Translations under genes and position numbers: made by a program | Assembly: GCA_021840255.1 (NCBI GenBank) | Contig: JAKBYX010000008.1 | Location: 1-64,000 of the forward strand | DNA: 64,000 nucleotides | Direction of reading: 5' to 3' | Source of the DNA: Nitrospirota bacterium | GTDB taxonomy: Bacteria; Nitrospirota; Thermodesulfovibrionia; Thermodesulfovibrionales; JdFR-88 | Notes under the pieces: model-generated | Databases searched by the model: none | Told to the model about the DNA's origin: nothing | What the model saw: only the letters and a program-made list of their open reading frames with translations | In this document: in pieces, positions 43,698 to 52,940 of the stretch | How positions within the stretch are numbered: the first letter of the stretch is position 1 | How the letters are laid out: each line of letters begins with the position of its first letter

Positions 43698-44144
43698 ATG
43701 AGGTCTGTTGCGGAAAACAGGAAGGCGTTCCACGATTATTTCATAGATGAGACCTATGAGGCGGGCATCTCGCTTGTAGGCACGGAGGTCAAGTCTATCC
43801 GGGAAGGCAAAGCGAATCTTAAGGACAGCTACATCCTTATCAAGGACGGGGAGGCGTTTCTGCTTAATTGCCATATAAGCCCTTACAGCCACGGCAATAT
43901 CATGAACCACGATCCCTTGAGGACCCGCAAACTCCTTCTTAAAAAACAGGAGATAGACCGCCTGAGGGGCAAGCTTATCCAGAAGGGCTACACGCTCATT
44001 CCAACGAAAATGTATTTCAAGGGCCCCTATGTTAAACTAGAGATAGGGCTTGCAAGAGGCAAGAAGCTCTTTGACAAACGGGAGGCTTTGAAAGAAAAAG
44101 AAGCCAACCGCCAGATTGAGAGGGCCCTTAAAAGGGCCCAGTGA
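43698..44144 (+). CDS. smpB: SsrA-binding protein
   Basis: 148 residues from ATG 43698; the frame starts with GTG 43683 but the SmpB family begins near [12 protein letters not shown]. It delivers tmRNA to stalled ribosomes. Conserved blocks: [40 protein letters not shown], and the C-terminal KKLFDKRE followed by the basic tail that enters the mRNA channel. tmRNA is 29 bases downstream. A TAAAAT lies five bases before the ATG. Confidence 0.92.
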   Translation: MRSVAENRKAFHDYFIDETYEAGISLVGTEVKSIREGKANLKDSYILIKDGEAFLLNCHISPYSHGNIMNHDPLRTRKLLLKKQEIDRLRGKLIQKGYTLIPTKMYFKGPYVKLEIGLARGKKLFDKREALKEKEANRQIERALKRAQ

Positions 44145-44173
44145 CTCTGTGTTCTCTTTCTGCTCTTTCTGTA

Positions 44174-44522
44174 GGGGGCGTAAGGTTTCGACGGGGGTCA
44201 TGAGGCTCAGATGGCATGCCGTGGCTCCATCACCACGTTAAAAGATGGAAAATTCACAAACGCCAATAACGAACTGGCACTGGCCGCTTAACTAAAAGCG
44301 GCGCGTCTTTCCGGGAATGCCCGCGGCCCGGACGGACGAAAGCAGCGGGATAAGCTTCCGGATGGCTCTCTGCCGGAAGATGAAAACCAAACGGGGGATA
44401 GGCCCACGGCCGGGCGCGGTTGCCCGCATGGTCCGGGCCGAAATTTAAATAGGCAGCCTAAGCATGTAGAAGTCTGTGTGTAGTGCTTTCGGACGCGGGT
44501 TCGATTCCCGCCGCCTCCACCA
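44174..44522 (+). ncRNA. ssrA: Transfer-messenger RNA
   Basis: The 5' end GGGGGCGTAAGGTTTCGACG and the 3' end GGTTCGATTCCCGCCGCCTC-CACCA form the tRNA-like half; GGGGGC pairs with GCCTCC and CCA is encoded. The tag frame ends ...AAC GCC AAT AAC GAA CTG GCA CTG GCC GCT TAA, giving NANNELALAA, preceded by ACA. By alignment with E. coli (..TAGTC-GCA-AAC) the resume codon would be ACA (Thr), tag TNANNELALAA; GCC is the alternative (ANNELALAA). A 14-base T-run starts seven bases after CCA and probably ends transcription. Confidence 0.95.
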
Positions 44523-44733
44523 ATTAAGTTTTTTTTTTTTTTGAAATCAATCAGTTCTGTTTCCCTCCGGTGTTCTCCATGTGCTTCCGCCAGTAAAAAA
44601 ATTATGCATCCGCCCGCGTCTGACATATTTAAGGCGATCGGCAAGCTCATCCCTTCAATATGAATTCCAGGCAAAAAAACCTTTTCTTTTAGGAAAAAGT
44701 AAAATCCCGGCCTGACACTCTCCATAAGTCTGA

Positions 44734-44763
44734 TTGCAGATGTTTCCCACACTTTTTTATAAT
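44734..44763 (+). promoter_or_regulatory. Sigma-70-like promoter immediately before the histidine kinase
   Basis: TTGCAG (44734-44739) and TATAAT (44758-44763) are 18 bases apart. The ATG at 44771 lies 7 bases after the -10 box, so transcription would start at or next to the ATG. No Shine-Dalgarno is present. Confidence 0.5.
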
Positions 44764-44770
44764 TGGCCCA

Positions 44771-47287
44771 ATGAAATATTTCCCTTTAACCCATATACCG
44801 GTTATCGTTTTCGTTTACAGCATGCCTTTTTTGATGCTGGGCATAACGATGGCATCGGAACTGCTTACGTTGGAAACGCCGGAGGGCCGTTTCAGGAGGT
44901 TCCTGGTCCTTCCACTGGGTTCGCTGGCCTTTTTTGGGTTGCTGCACGGGATGGGGGAGCTTGTGCATACGTATGCCATCCTTGAGGGGCGGCTTCCCGT
45001 CTGGCTGAGAGCGGCCAAATTGCTGATGATGGCGCTCTCCTTTTTCTTTTTGAGCCGGTTCGGTCTGCTTTTTGAACTGAAAGAGGACCTTTCAGCGGGA
45101 GGCGGAGGCGCCGGCACAGGAGTTCCCGGAAAGGAAAGCGGCAGCCTTTTTGAGAAACTGATCCCTTTCGTTCCTTATGTGCAGTTTTTGTCATGGTTTT
45201 TTTTGGCCTCCTGGATATTTGCAAAAGGGCATGGCAGCAAGGCATCCATGTTCGAAGGGGATGTCCTGTCCAGGTACATAATTGCTTTCCCTGGCGCTAT
45301 TTTTGCCGCGGTTGCCTTCTGGCTGGCGGCGAGAAAATTCAAGGGCCCCCATAACCCGATAACCAGGTACTGGATCGCCATATCCGTAAGTTTTTTTCTT
45401 TATGCGGTCTTTGGCGGTCTTATAGGGCCTACCGTAGGCTTCTATCCCGCCTCCTCGTATAATTACTATTCCTTTTACAGGCAGATAGGTTTGCCTGTGC
45501 AGCTCTTCAGAAGCATTTGCGCCGTGTTGCTCACGGTGACCCTGCTTGGCTACTTCAGGGCTTTCATGAATCTGTCTTCCATCAGGCTGAAGGCCATAAC
45601 ACATATCCTCATTGCGGTTGTGATGCCGGTTTTCATTGTAATAACCTTTGTCTGGTTTATGATATCCGGGTCTTTTTTAAGGCTTTCATACAGTGAAGGC
45701 GAAAGGCTTGCCAGGCTTGACACCCAGCGTGTCCTGGCGTTTTTTACGGACATCGAATCGCGCGCCGCAAAGGACCTTCTTTTTCTTCGGGCGAACCCTC
45801 CCGCCGCCAGGAAAAGTTTTCTGGAATCTTTCGTCCTTGAGGACCCTGACATAAAGGGCATCCGGTTTTTTGACGGGAACAGGGAGGTATTCAGATTTGA
45901 AGAGGGGGCTTCTTCCGGTGCCCCATACTCATCTGGGCAAAGGGTGCGGCAGGATCCTGGGCCTTTCCTTGGATCAATCAGCGGCAGCCCGCCGGGGGCA
46001 TTCCGTTTGAAACGGGGCCGGCACGGAGAACCGCTTATGGAGATGCCCTTTCAGGGCAAGCGGGTGGAGCTTGTAATGTCCGCGGCCGGGCTCAAACGCC
46101 TGTTCGGGGATCTGAACATCCAGAAGGGCTGGAAATTCTCGGTCCTTGATGACAGGGGGCATCCTGTTTTGGCGAGCGGGCAAATTGTGACGAGCAGGCA
46201 GGGCGGGCCTGAAAACGGGGGCGCAGGCATCCCTGCTGCCGGGGCGCGGCGCGGCTCCGCCATGAACGCGGGGCATTATGTCATAGAAACGGGCTTGGCA
46301 GGCTGGGCCACACGCTATGAAGTGACGGGTTCAGGGCTTGTTGAGCCGGCCTTTGCCGTGTTCAAGGGGCTTATGCTCATCGTCTTTGCAGTTTACATTT
46401 CCACCATCATCATGGCCTCTATTTTTGTGGACAAGATCAAAAAACCCATAAATCTGATCGTCAGAAAGGTCAAACTTATAGGCGCGGGAGACCTGGGACA
46501 AAGGATCGGACTCAAGACCGGTGACGAGCTCCAAACACTATCCGAGGAGATAGAGAAGATGGCTGTAGGGCTTTGCGAAAAGAAAAAGCTGGAAGAACAG
46601 ATGATCTCAACCGAAAAAATAGCCGCCCTGGGCAGGCTTACGGCGGGGATAGCGCATGAGATAAACAACCCCCTGGGCATTATTCTGGGCTACTGCCAGA
46701 TATTGATCAGCGAGACGGAGGCTGGAAGCGGCAGGTTCAATGACCTGAAGATAATAGAAAAGCAGACCCTTGCCTGTAAAAAGATAGTGGAGGACCTGCT
46801 TAAGTTCTCAAGGGCGCACAAGCGGGTCGAGGCGGTGGTTGACCTGAATTCGGTGATAAAGGAGACCATCGCACTGATGCCTCCCAGGTTTTTAACGGAC
46901 AAGATCTCGATACGTTGCGATCTTTCAACTGTGTCTCCTAAAATAACCGGCGATGCGGACAAGCTGCACCAGGTGTTTTTAAATCTCATGGTAAACGCGA
47001 TGGACGCAATGAAGGAAGGGGGCGTCCTGGAAATAGCGACCAGGGCCGGCGAAGACTTGCACGTTGTTTTCAGGGATAACGGCTGCGGAATAAGGGCGGA
47101 AGACCTGGCCAGGATCTTCGACCCTTTTTTTACCACCAAGGAGGCCGGCAAAGGGACCGGCCTTGGCCTGTCGGTGTCCTATGCAATAATAAAGGACCAT
47201 GGCGGCAAAATATGGGCTGAAAGCGAGGTTGGCAAAGGGAGCGCTTTTCACATCTCCCTGCCTCTTTTAAATGATCATGGACCATAA
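44771..47287 (+). CDS. Membrane sensor histidine kinase
   Basis: 838 residues. The first ~280 residues form about seven membrane helices. A further helix (near 275-300) leads to a ~230-residue extracytoplasmic region and another helix near 540, then HAMP ([20 protein letters not shown]). The dimerisation helix has H-box [10 protein letters not shown], followed by N-box [36 protein letters not shown]. It autophosphorylates and passes phosphate to the NtrC-type regulator whose gene overlaps its 3' end. The signal is unknown; the double membrane sensor could read a lipophilic or redox cue. An electron-conduit gene pair lies just beyond, a possible target. Confidence 0.88.
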   Translation: MKYFPLTHIPVIVFVYSMPFLMLGITMASELLTLETPEGRFRRFLVLPLGSLAFFGLLHGMGELVHTYAILEGRLPVWLRAAKLLMMALSFFFLSRFGLLFELKEDLSAGGGGAGTGVPGKESGSLFEKLIPFVPYVQFLSWFFLASWIFAKGHGSKASMFEGDVLSRYIIAFPGAIFAAVAFWLAARKFKGPHNPITRYWIAISVSFFLYAVFGGLIGPTVGFYPASSYNYYSFYRQIGLPVQLFRSICAVLLTVTLLGYFRAFMNLSSIRLKAITHILIAVVMPVFIVITFVWFMISGSFLRLSYSEGERLARLDTQRVLAFFTDIESRAAKDLLFLRANPPAARKSFLESFVLEDPDIKGIRFFDGNREVFRFEEGASSGAPYSSGQRVRQDPGPFLGSISGSPPGAFRLKRGRHGEPLMEMPFQGKRVELVMSAAGLKRLFGDLNIQKGWKFSVLDDRGHPVLASGQIVTSRQGGPENGGAGIPAAGARRGSAMNAGHYVIETGLAGWATRYEVTGSGLVEPAFAVFKGLMLIVFAVYISTIIMASIFVDKIKKPINLIVRKVKLIGAGDLGQRIGLKTGDELQTLSEEIEKMAVGLCEKKKLEEQMISTEKIAALGRLTAGIAHEINNPLGIILGYCQILISETEAGSGRFNDLKIIEKQTLACKKIVEDLLKFSRAHKRVEAVVDLNSVIKETIALMPPRFLTDKISIRCDLSTVSPKITGDADKLHQVFLNLMVNAMDAMKEGGVLEIATRAGEDLHVVFRDNGCGIRAEDLARIFDPFFTTKEAGKGTGLGLSVSYAIIKDHGGKIWAESEVGKGSAFHISLPLLNDHGP

Positions 47288-48638
47288 AATACTGGTTGTT
47301 GATGATGAAGAGGACATGCTCTCCATGGTTGAGAGGATCGTTTCTTCCAGGCGGCAATACGACGTGCTCAAAGCTGGCAACGGATGTAGCGCCCTGGACA
47401 TCCTTGACGTCCACAATGCGGACGTTGTTCTTGCGGACATGAGCATGTCCGGCATGAGCGGGCTTGAGCTGACAGAGGCCATCAGGAAGAAATGGCCTGA
47501 AAAGACCGTAGTTATCATGACCGCTTACGGTTCGATAGAGAATGCCGTGGACGCGATGAAAGCGGGAGCTTACGATTATTTGACGAAGCCTTTCCAGTCT
47601 GACGATCTGATATTGCTGCTGGACAGGGCGATGGAACGCTCGATGCTCCTGGACGACAGGCGCTATTTCCGGCAGGAACTGCAAAGACGCCACGGTTTCA
47701 GCGAGCTTGTGGGGACCAGTCTCCCGATGGCAAAAATTTACCAGACCGTAGAGGACGTAGCCCCTACCGGGGCCCACATACTCATAACCGGCGAAAGCGG
47801 CACGGGAAAAGAGCTTGTGGCGCGGGCCATTCATTATAAAAGCAAGCGGAAGGAAATGCGTTTTGCGGCGGTAAATTGCGCCGCGCTTCCGGAAGCGGTC
47901 CTCGAAAGCGAGCTTTTTGGACACGTAAAAGGGGCGTATACAGGCGCTTTCAAGGACAATCGCGGACTGATCGAGGAGGCTGACGGCGGCACGTTGTTTT
48001 TAGACGAAGTGGCGGAAATGAGCCCTTACGTCCAGGCGAAGCTGCTTCGCGTCCTTCAGGACGGGGAGTTCCGTTCAGTCGGGGGCGCAAGGGACAAAAA
48101 GGCCGATCTGAGAGTGATTAGCGCCTCCAACAGGAACATGGTGGAAGAGGTGCTCAAAGGGCGGTTCAGGCAGGACCTGTTCTACAGGCTGAACATTATA
48201 GGGATAGAAATGCCTCCGCTGCGGGATAAGAAAGAGGACATCCCTCTGCTGGTCTTTCATTTCATGGAAAAATATGCCTCCAAATATGAAAAAGAGATAA
48301 AAGGGATTGAGCCATCCGCCATGATGGATCTTTCGAACAGGCCGTGGAAGGGCAACGTCCGGGAACTGGAAAACACCATAGCCAGGGCGGTCGCCATTTC
48401 GAAAGACTGTGTGCTCCATGGGAGAGACCTCTCTTTGAATGAGACCGGTTACAACGATCTTAGTTTCAAGGCGGCGAAGAAAAAGGCCCTGACGGATTTT
48501 TATGTATCGTACATAACTTCAGCGCTGGTCCGGAACAAAGGCAACATCTCCAGGACAGCCGATGAATGCGGCATGATGAGGCAGTCCCTGCAGCAGGTCA
48601 TGAAGAAATACGGAATCAGTTCCGAGGATTGCCAGTAG
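47271..48638 (+). CDS. Sigma-54-dependent response regulator, NtrC family
   Basis: 455 residues (ATG 47271; ATG 47277 also possible). A receiver domain with acidic pocket VVDDEED and phospho-acceptor Asp56 is followed by an AAA+ domain: Walker A GESGTGKE, the sigma-54 contact loop GAYTGA (Phe of GAFTGA replaced by Tyr, a known variant), Walker B G-G-T-L-F-L-D-E, and a C-terminal Fis-type HTH (GNISRTADECGMMRQSLQQV). It activates sigma-54 promoters by ATP-driven opening. A candidate GG-N10-GC promoter lies downstream, before the single-domain receiver gene. The start overlaps the kinase gene, so the two are a pair. Confidence 0.92.
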   Translation: MIMDHKILVVDDEEDMLSMVERIVSSRRQYDVLKAGNGCSALDILDVHNADVVLADMSMSGMSGLELTEAIRKKWPEKTVVIMTAYGSIENAVDAMKAGAYDYLTKPFQSDDLILLLDRAMERSMLLDDRRYFRQELQRRHGFSELVGTSLPMAKIYQTVEDVAPTGAHILITGESGTGKELVARAIHYKSKRKEMRFAAVNCAALPEAVLESELFGHVKGAYTGAFKDNRGLIEEADGGTLFLDEVAEMSPYVQAKLLRVLQDGEFRSVGGARDKKADLRVISASNRNMVEEVLKGRFRQDLFYRLNIIGIEMPPLRDKKEDIPLLVFHFMEKYASKYEKEIKGIEPSAMMDLSNRPWKGNVRELENTIARAVAISKDCVLHGRDLSLNETGYNDLSFKAAKKKALTDFYVSYITSALVRNKGNISRTADECGMMRQSLQQVMKKYGISSEDCQ

Positions 48639-48852
48639 CGAAGGTTTGCCCAATAGATAGAGCAAGATTTTCTTTTGTAGTGCAATCTGAAACTTGCGAT
48701 GCGCTTGAATGCGTGAAAAAGCCCGGTTTTTAATTGGTTTTTTGATGGAAAAACCGCAATAACCCTTTCCTGACGCAATAAAAAATATTCCTGTCCGGCT
48801 TCCTGGCCTGGAAATTCCTTTAAATTCAAACGCTTTATTTTTTGTTGCCGGC
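48639..48852. other. Non-coding stretch between the NtrC-type gene and its candidate target promoter
   Basis: Part of a 320-base gap. It is A/T-rich and holds no gene I can support. Enhancer-like binding sites for the upstream activator would be expected in this region, but I see no clear paired palindrome before 48853. Confidence 0.35.
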
Positions 48853-48868
48853 TGGCATGGATGCTGCT
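48853..48868 (+). promoter_or_regulatory. Candidate sigma-54 promoter
   Basis: TGGCATGGATGCTGCT carries the GG-N10-GC spacing (GG at 48854-48855, GC at 48866-48867) and 10 of 11 conserved positions of TGGCAC-N5-TTGC except C to T at the sixth base and T to C at the tenth. Start of transcription would be near 48879. It lies downstream of an NtrC-type activator gene. Confidence 0.5.
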
Positions 48869-48881
48869 ATACTCCACATTC

Positions 48882-48944
48882 AGGAAAATATTTTCCTTTC
48901 CTAACCTCCGTAGATATGGGCGCGGGAATGGCCGCGCCCATATC
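48882..48944. promoter_or_regulatory. Two perfect inverted repeats in the predicted leader
   Basis: AGGAAAAT-ATTTTCCT (48882-48897) is a perfect 16-base palindrome. GATATGGGCGCGG pairs with CCGCGCCCATATC (48913-48925 and 48932-48944), a 13-bp stem with a 6-base loop and no U-run. The first could be an operator at the transcription start; the second could act as an RNA hairpin in the leader, 14 bases before the start codon. Confidence 0.6.
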
Positions 48945-48958
48945 GAATCCGGAACGCG

Positions 48959-49342
48959 ATGGGAAAAAAGATTCTCATCCTGGATGATGAGCCGGATATG
49001 CAGGGTCTTGTCGAAAGAGTGCTTGGCCAGAAGGGCTTGGTAGTGAAAAAGGCCGGGCATCCGCGCGAGGCTATTGAGATGGTTGCCTGTGAGGAGTTCG
49101 GGCTTCTCATAGTTGATTTCAAGCTGCCTGGGATTGACGGGCTTGAATTCATGAGGCGCATTAAAAAAGAAGGCTTTGACAATAAATGGATGGTTATTAC
49201 GGGGCGTCCCACCAGCTTGCTGGAAGATCAGGCGAGAGCGGAGGGGTGCGCCGCTTTTTTGGTTAAACCGCTCGATATACATGAGTTTGAGAGCGAGGTG
49301 GAAAGAATTCTCAATTCAAAAGACGGAGGAGGGGGAATGTAA
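48959..49342 (+). CDS. Single-domain response regulator (CheY-like receiver)
   Basis: 127 residues: I-L-I-L-D-D-E-P-D acidic pocket, phospho-acceptor Asp53 in LLIVDFKLPG, W-M-V-I-T-G strand with Thr, and the conserved Lys in F-L-V-K-P-L. No output domain, so it acts by protein contact or phosphate relay. It follows a candidate sigma-54 promoter and precedes the decaheme gene by 118 bases; it may tune the same system. GGA upstream is a weak ribosome binding site. Confidence 0.9.
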   Translation: MGKKILILDDEPDMQGLVERVLGQKGLVVKKAGHPREAIEMVACEEFGLLIVDFKLPGIDGLEFMRRIKKEGFDNKWMVITGRPTSLLEDQARAEGCAAFLVKPLDIHEFESEVERILNSKDGGGGM

Positions 49343-49460
49343 AAAAAGTGGTCCGAAATCTTTGAAACCGCATCAGGGAAACAGGTAACGGCGTACGAGA
49401 TTCTTTGCTGTTCAAGTTTTTTTATTTTTTATAAGCCAATTTACGGAGAAGGGAGAAGTA

Positions 49461-50414
49461 ATGAAAAAAACTGCGTCATTGCTAAGTCTTTGTATGGTTT
49501 TTCTGCTTGCCCTGTTTTTTACAGGTACGCAGGCGCGGGCGGAGGGAAACGGCGGATATGTAGGGCCGGCTACCTGCGCGAAATGCCACCCGTATGAATT
49601 TACCACCTATTCGGCGTCCATCCACGCCAAAAAGGCCATCGGCAATAGCCCCGCCAACAGGGAGGCATGCGAGACCTGCCACGGGGCCGGCGCCGGGCAC
49701 GTTGCGAAAGGCGGAGGGATAGGGGTCAGCATCTTTGCCTTCAATAAGGAGCACACCGCAAAAGAGAAGGCGGCCAAATGCCTGGCCTGCCACGCGCAGA
49801 GCAAATGGGCCGCGTTCTGGAGCCAGGGCAAGCACGCAAGGGAAGGCCTTGCCTGCACGGACTGCCATTCGATGCACCACGGCGGCTGGAAGTTCCTTAA
49901 GGGCGTAACCAACAAATATGACGTATTCAACCTTTGCTTCAATTGCCATAAGGACATCAGGAACATGGTACACAAGCAGTCCCACCACCCGATCCTGGAG
50001 GGCAAGGTGTCCTGCGTGGATTGCCACAACCCTCACGGCACGTTTAACCGCAGGATGCTCAGGGCCGATTCCGTAACCGAGCTCTGCTACAGGTGCCACC
50101 CGGAAAAAAGAGGGCCGTTCATGAACGAGCACCCGCCGGTGGAGGAAAACTGCCTGACATGCCACACCCCTCATGGCAGTAACCATAACAAGCTGCAGAC
50201 GGAGAAGATAACCATTCTCTGCCAGAACTGCCATGCGCTTGACGGCCACCAGACCGGGCCTTTCACGGAGTTCCAGTCCTTCAATCCGCCTACCACGGGG
50301 CCCAGCAATCTTCATGCTAGCCCCAGGGTTGTCGGCCGCATGTGCACGAACTGCCATACAAACATCCATGGATCGAACTACCCGGGGGTACTCGGGGAAT
50401 GTTTCGTAAGATAG
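49461..50414 (+). CDS. DmsE/MtrA-family decaheme c-type cytochrome
   Basis: 317 residues; strong GGGAGAAG before ATG. A signal peptide (cleavage near Q-A-R-A) is followed by ten CxxCH motifs: CAKCH, CETCH, CLACH, CTDCH, CFNCH, CVDCH, CYRCH, CLTCH, CQNCH and CTNCH. Length and heme number match MtrA/DmsE, which sit within an outer-membrane barrel and carry electrons across it. The partner barrel gene starts 12 bases later. It connects periplasmic carriers, such as the c7 protein, with extracellular acceptors or donors. Confidence 0.92.
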   Translation: MKKTASLLSLCMVFLLALFFTGTQARAEGNGGYVGPATCAKCHPYEFTTYSASIHAKKAIGNSPANREACETCHGAGAGHVAKGGGIGVSIFAFNKEHTAKEKAAKCLACHAQSKWAAFWSQGKHAREGLACTDCHSMHHGGWKFLKGVTNKYDVFNLCFNCHKDIRNMVHKQSHHPILEGKVSCVDCHNPHGTFNRRMLRADSVTELCYRCHPEKRGPFMNEHPPVEENCLTCHTPHGSNHNKLQTEKITILCQNCHALDGHQTGPFTEFQSFNPPTTGPSNLHASPRVVGRMCTNCHTNIHGSNYPGVLGECFVR

Positions 50415-50426
50415 GAGGGGACAATA

Positions 50427-52703
50427 ATGAAATTTAAGATATTGATTGCAAGCGCGGCAATGGTCCTCCTGACGGTTGCCAGCGCATTTGCCACCGGTTA
50501 CAGTTACATGCCGCCCGGAGGCTCATTGCCGGGGGTAACCGCAGTCAGCAATACGCCCGCTGTGCATGGCAGCATAAGCGAAACCGCAGCGGTCATCAAC
50601 GTGACGGGCAACAAGGCCCAGTTCAGCCCCTACAGGGATTTGACCCAGGGCGGCGGGCTTTTCAGCAACATCAACATGGGTTATGACAGCAATAATTACT
50701 GGTTGCAGTTTAACGCCAGCGACATCGGCTACAAAGACCAGAGCTACTATCTCAACGGTGGCATGTACGACAAGTACAAGTTCGGGGCGTTCTACAACCA
50801 GATTCTGCACAATATCACCTTTGGCGCCATAAGCCCGGAGGCCGGCGTGGGTAGCACGCGGCTCCAGCAGGGCACCGGAACGTGGTCTTCCACCACGCTG
50901 CCCACAAATACCAGCCAGTGGCCCAGCACCTTCGACTATCAGACCCGGAGAAACCAGGTTGGCGGCAATGTCAGCATAAATCTGCCGCATGACCTGACCG
51001 CCGATTTTTCGGTGATGAATGAGCACAAAACGGGCATATACCCAATGGGCGGTTACTGGATAGAGGTGCCTACGCCGATAGATTGGACGACGCAGGACTA
51101 CAATGCGTCGCTGAGGTATCAGGCCAGGCCGCTTTTCGCCCAGGTAGGCCTGCAGTACAGCGATTTCAGCGATCGTGATGAGAACATCGAGTTCCAGGTA
51201 CCCCATGGCGCCGACCTGTCAGAATTTTTAACTATGCCGTCGGACAATAATTTTTTAAAGGGCTATCTTCAGGCCTCTCTGATGCTGCCTTATTATTCCC
51301 ATTTCAACGTAGATGTCGCTACATCCCAGTATAGATCCAGCGCCGACCTACTTTCGGTTGATCAGGTCGCAAATTTCCAGGGCTCGCCCACGAACGCGGG
51401 GCATACCGTTACGGGCATAAGCTCGCCGACCTTTAACGGCAAGCGCAATGTGTCCAACGTGTACCTCACGCTCACCAGCAACCCCGTCTCCTTCCTGGAC
51501 GGCAGGTTGTTCTACAAATACTATGACTCCACGAACAACTCACAGGATGTGCTTGTGACGATGCCTGGAGGCGACAATAGCGCGGTTTCTCCTACAGTTG
51601 CACCGCTGGTGTTTGACTACAAGACGGACACCTACGGCGTAAACCTGGGTTTCGCGCTGCCCCAGAACTTCCATCTGGACACGGAGTACGAGAATGTCCA
51701 TACGGAGAGGCCCAATCCCAGCATACCCGTCCCCAACACGAACGACAACACCTACTTTGCCGAACTCAGGTGGAACGGGCTGGATTGGATCACCCCCAGG
51801 GCCTCCTTCAGAGACTTCAACAGGAGCGGTGGGGGGCCTCTGCCTATCAATCAGGACAAGGCTGACCACGACTACGATGCGACCGACGTTTATGTCCAGG
51901 AGATGGGGTGGTTCAACGTCGCGTCCCAGCACACGAAGGACTACATGGCCGAGGTTGAGGTAACACCCATAGACGCGCTGGATGTTGACCTGCAGTACCA
52001 CTACATCGACACCATCTATCCTGACAACCTCATCGGCCTCCTTTTCACGAGGACCAATGAGTGGGATGCCGATGCCAACTACAGTTTTGGTGATGTTGCC
52101 ACTGTCAACGGATATTTCGACCTTGACAACATAAAGAGCGATACGTTCTTCAGTAATAACAACCACACGAACGCTGTCACGAACCCTAATTTAGGCACGA
52201 GCGACTACAACATCGACGAATACGTAAAAGACGATGAGTACGAGTGGGGTCTTGGCAGCACCGTGAATGTCATCCCCGGAAAGCTCAGGTTCAATATCCG
52301 TTACGACTACATGAACTCCTACGGGCTGAATGACATGTCCATCCTGGCTGGCGCAGCGTCCGATTCTCTTGGTTCACTTAGCACCAGCGGGGTCACCAGC
52401 GGCTTCCCGGCTACCGGAGCCAACCAGAGCAATATCGACATGCCGTACGACACCTACAAGGAGTCTTCGGTGAGCGCGAAGCTGGTGTACAACTTCACGC
52501 AGCAACTGGCGCTTACCGGAGGCGTCGAGTTTGACCACTTCGAGTACAACGACTCCGCAGTTAACGATTACCAGTATTACTACACCACTACAAAATACGG
52601 GGCCGCTTCCAATCCTGCGAATACTTACTTCCTGAGCGGAGCGTATTCGGCGCCGTCTTACAACGCCAATACGGAGTTCGTGACCCTGGCTTACAAGTTT
52701 TAA
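50427..52703 (+). CDS. MtrB/PioB-family outer-membrane beta-barrel
   Basis: 758 residues. A signal peptide ends near A-F-A-T. The chain is built of alternating hydrophobic strands with many Tyr/Asn, frequent turns, and a terminal Phe (TLAYKF), the marks of an outer-membrane barrel. Length and tandem position after a decaheme cytochrome identify the MtrB/PioB family, which forms a sheath around MtrA. The N-terminal CxxC seen in Shewanella MtrB is not present; I see no cysteine at all in the chain. A terminator follows. No MtrC/OmcA-like surface cytochrome lies next to it. Confidence 0.88.
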   Translation: MKFKILIASAAMVLLTVASAFATGYSYMPPGGSLPGVTAVSNTPAVHGSISETAAVINVTGNKAQFSPYRDLTQGGGLFSNINMGYDSNNYWLQFNASDIGYKDQSYYLNGGMYDKYKFGAFYNQILHNITFGAISPEAGVGSTRLQQGTGTWSSTTLPTNTSQWPSTFDYQTRRNQVGGNVSINLPHDLTADFSVMNEHKTGIYPMGGYWIEVPTPIDWTTQDYNASLRYQARPLFAQVGLQYSDFSDRDENIEFQVPHGADLSEFLTMPSDNNFLKGYLQASLMLPYYSHFNVDVATSQYRSSADLLSVDQVANFQGSPTNAGHTVTGISSPTFNGKRNVSNVYLTLTSNPVSFLDGRLFYKYYDSTNNSQDVLVTMPGGDNSAVSPTVAPLVFDYKTDTYGVNLGFALPQNFHLDTEYENVHTERPNPSIPVPNTNDNTYFAELRWNGLDWITPRASFRDFNRSGGGPLPINQDKADHDYDATDVYVQEMGWFNVASQHTKDYMAEVEVTPIDALDVDLQYHYIDTIYPDNLIGLLFTRTNEWDADANYSFGDVATVNGYFDLDNIKSDTFFSNNNHTNAVTNPNLGTSDYNIDEYVKDDEYEWGLGSTVNVIPGKLRFNIRYDYMNSYGLNDMSILAGAASDSLGSLSTSGVTSGFPATGANQSNIDMPYDTYKESSVSAKLVYNFTQQLALTGGVEFDHFEYNDSAVNDYQYYYTTTKYGAASNPANTYFLSGAYSAPSYNANTEFVTLAYKF

Positions 52704-52721
52704 CCGGCTCACGTCTTATAC

Positions 52722-52754
52722 AAAAAAGGGAGGGCATCTTGCCCTCCCTTTTTT
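52722..52754 (+). terminator. Rho-independent terminator after the MtrB-type gene
   Basis: AAAAAAGGGAGGGC-ATCTT-GCCCTCCCTTTTTT: 8-bp GC stem extended by A-T pairs, 5-base loop, U-run. Confidence 0.92.
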
Positions 52755-52940
52755 GTGCCATTAAAGTTAAAAATGGAAAAACGGGCCCTGGTTTTTAAAC
52801 TTTGGCGGGTACACGGTATTTTGGCTATCAGGGGAGGACGGCACTTTTTTAGCGGAGCGAATGCTGTCCGCCCCAGCTTAGCATTAAGAGCCAAAATGAA
52901 ATTCATGGCCAGGACATGACGGATTTTTTTTAGCAGCCTG

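Noticed and set aside
44250-44300. TGGCACTGGCCGC as a sigma-54 promoter
   Set aside because: It is the tag-coding part of tmRNA and not upstream of a gene.
44288-44752. Minus-strand frame of 154 codons across the tmRNA
   Set aside because: It covers a structured RNA gene and contains no protein family signal.
49482-50369. Minus-strand frame of 295 codons opposite the decaheme gene
   Set aside because: Antisense to ten CxxCH motifs; the translated product has no domain pattern.
52840-52880. A further copy of the dispersed repeat (AGCGGAGCGAATG)
   Set aside because: Only about a dozen bases resemble the element and the ordered blocks are missing.
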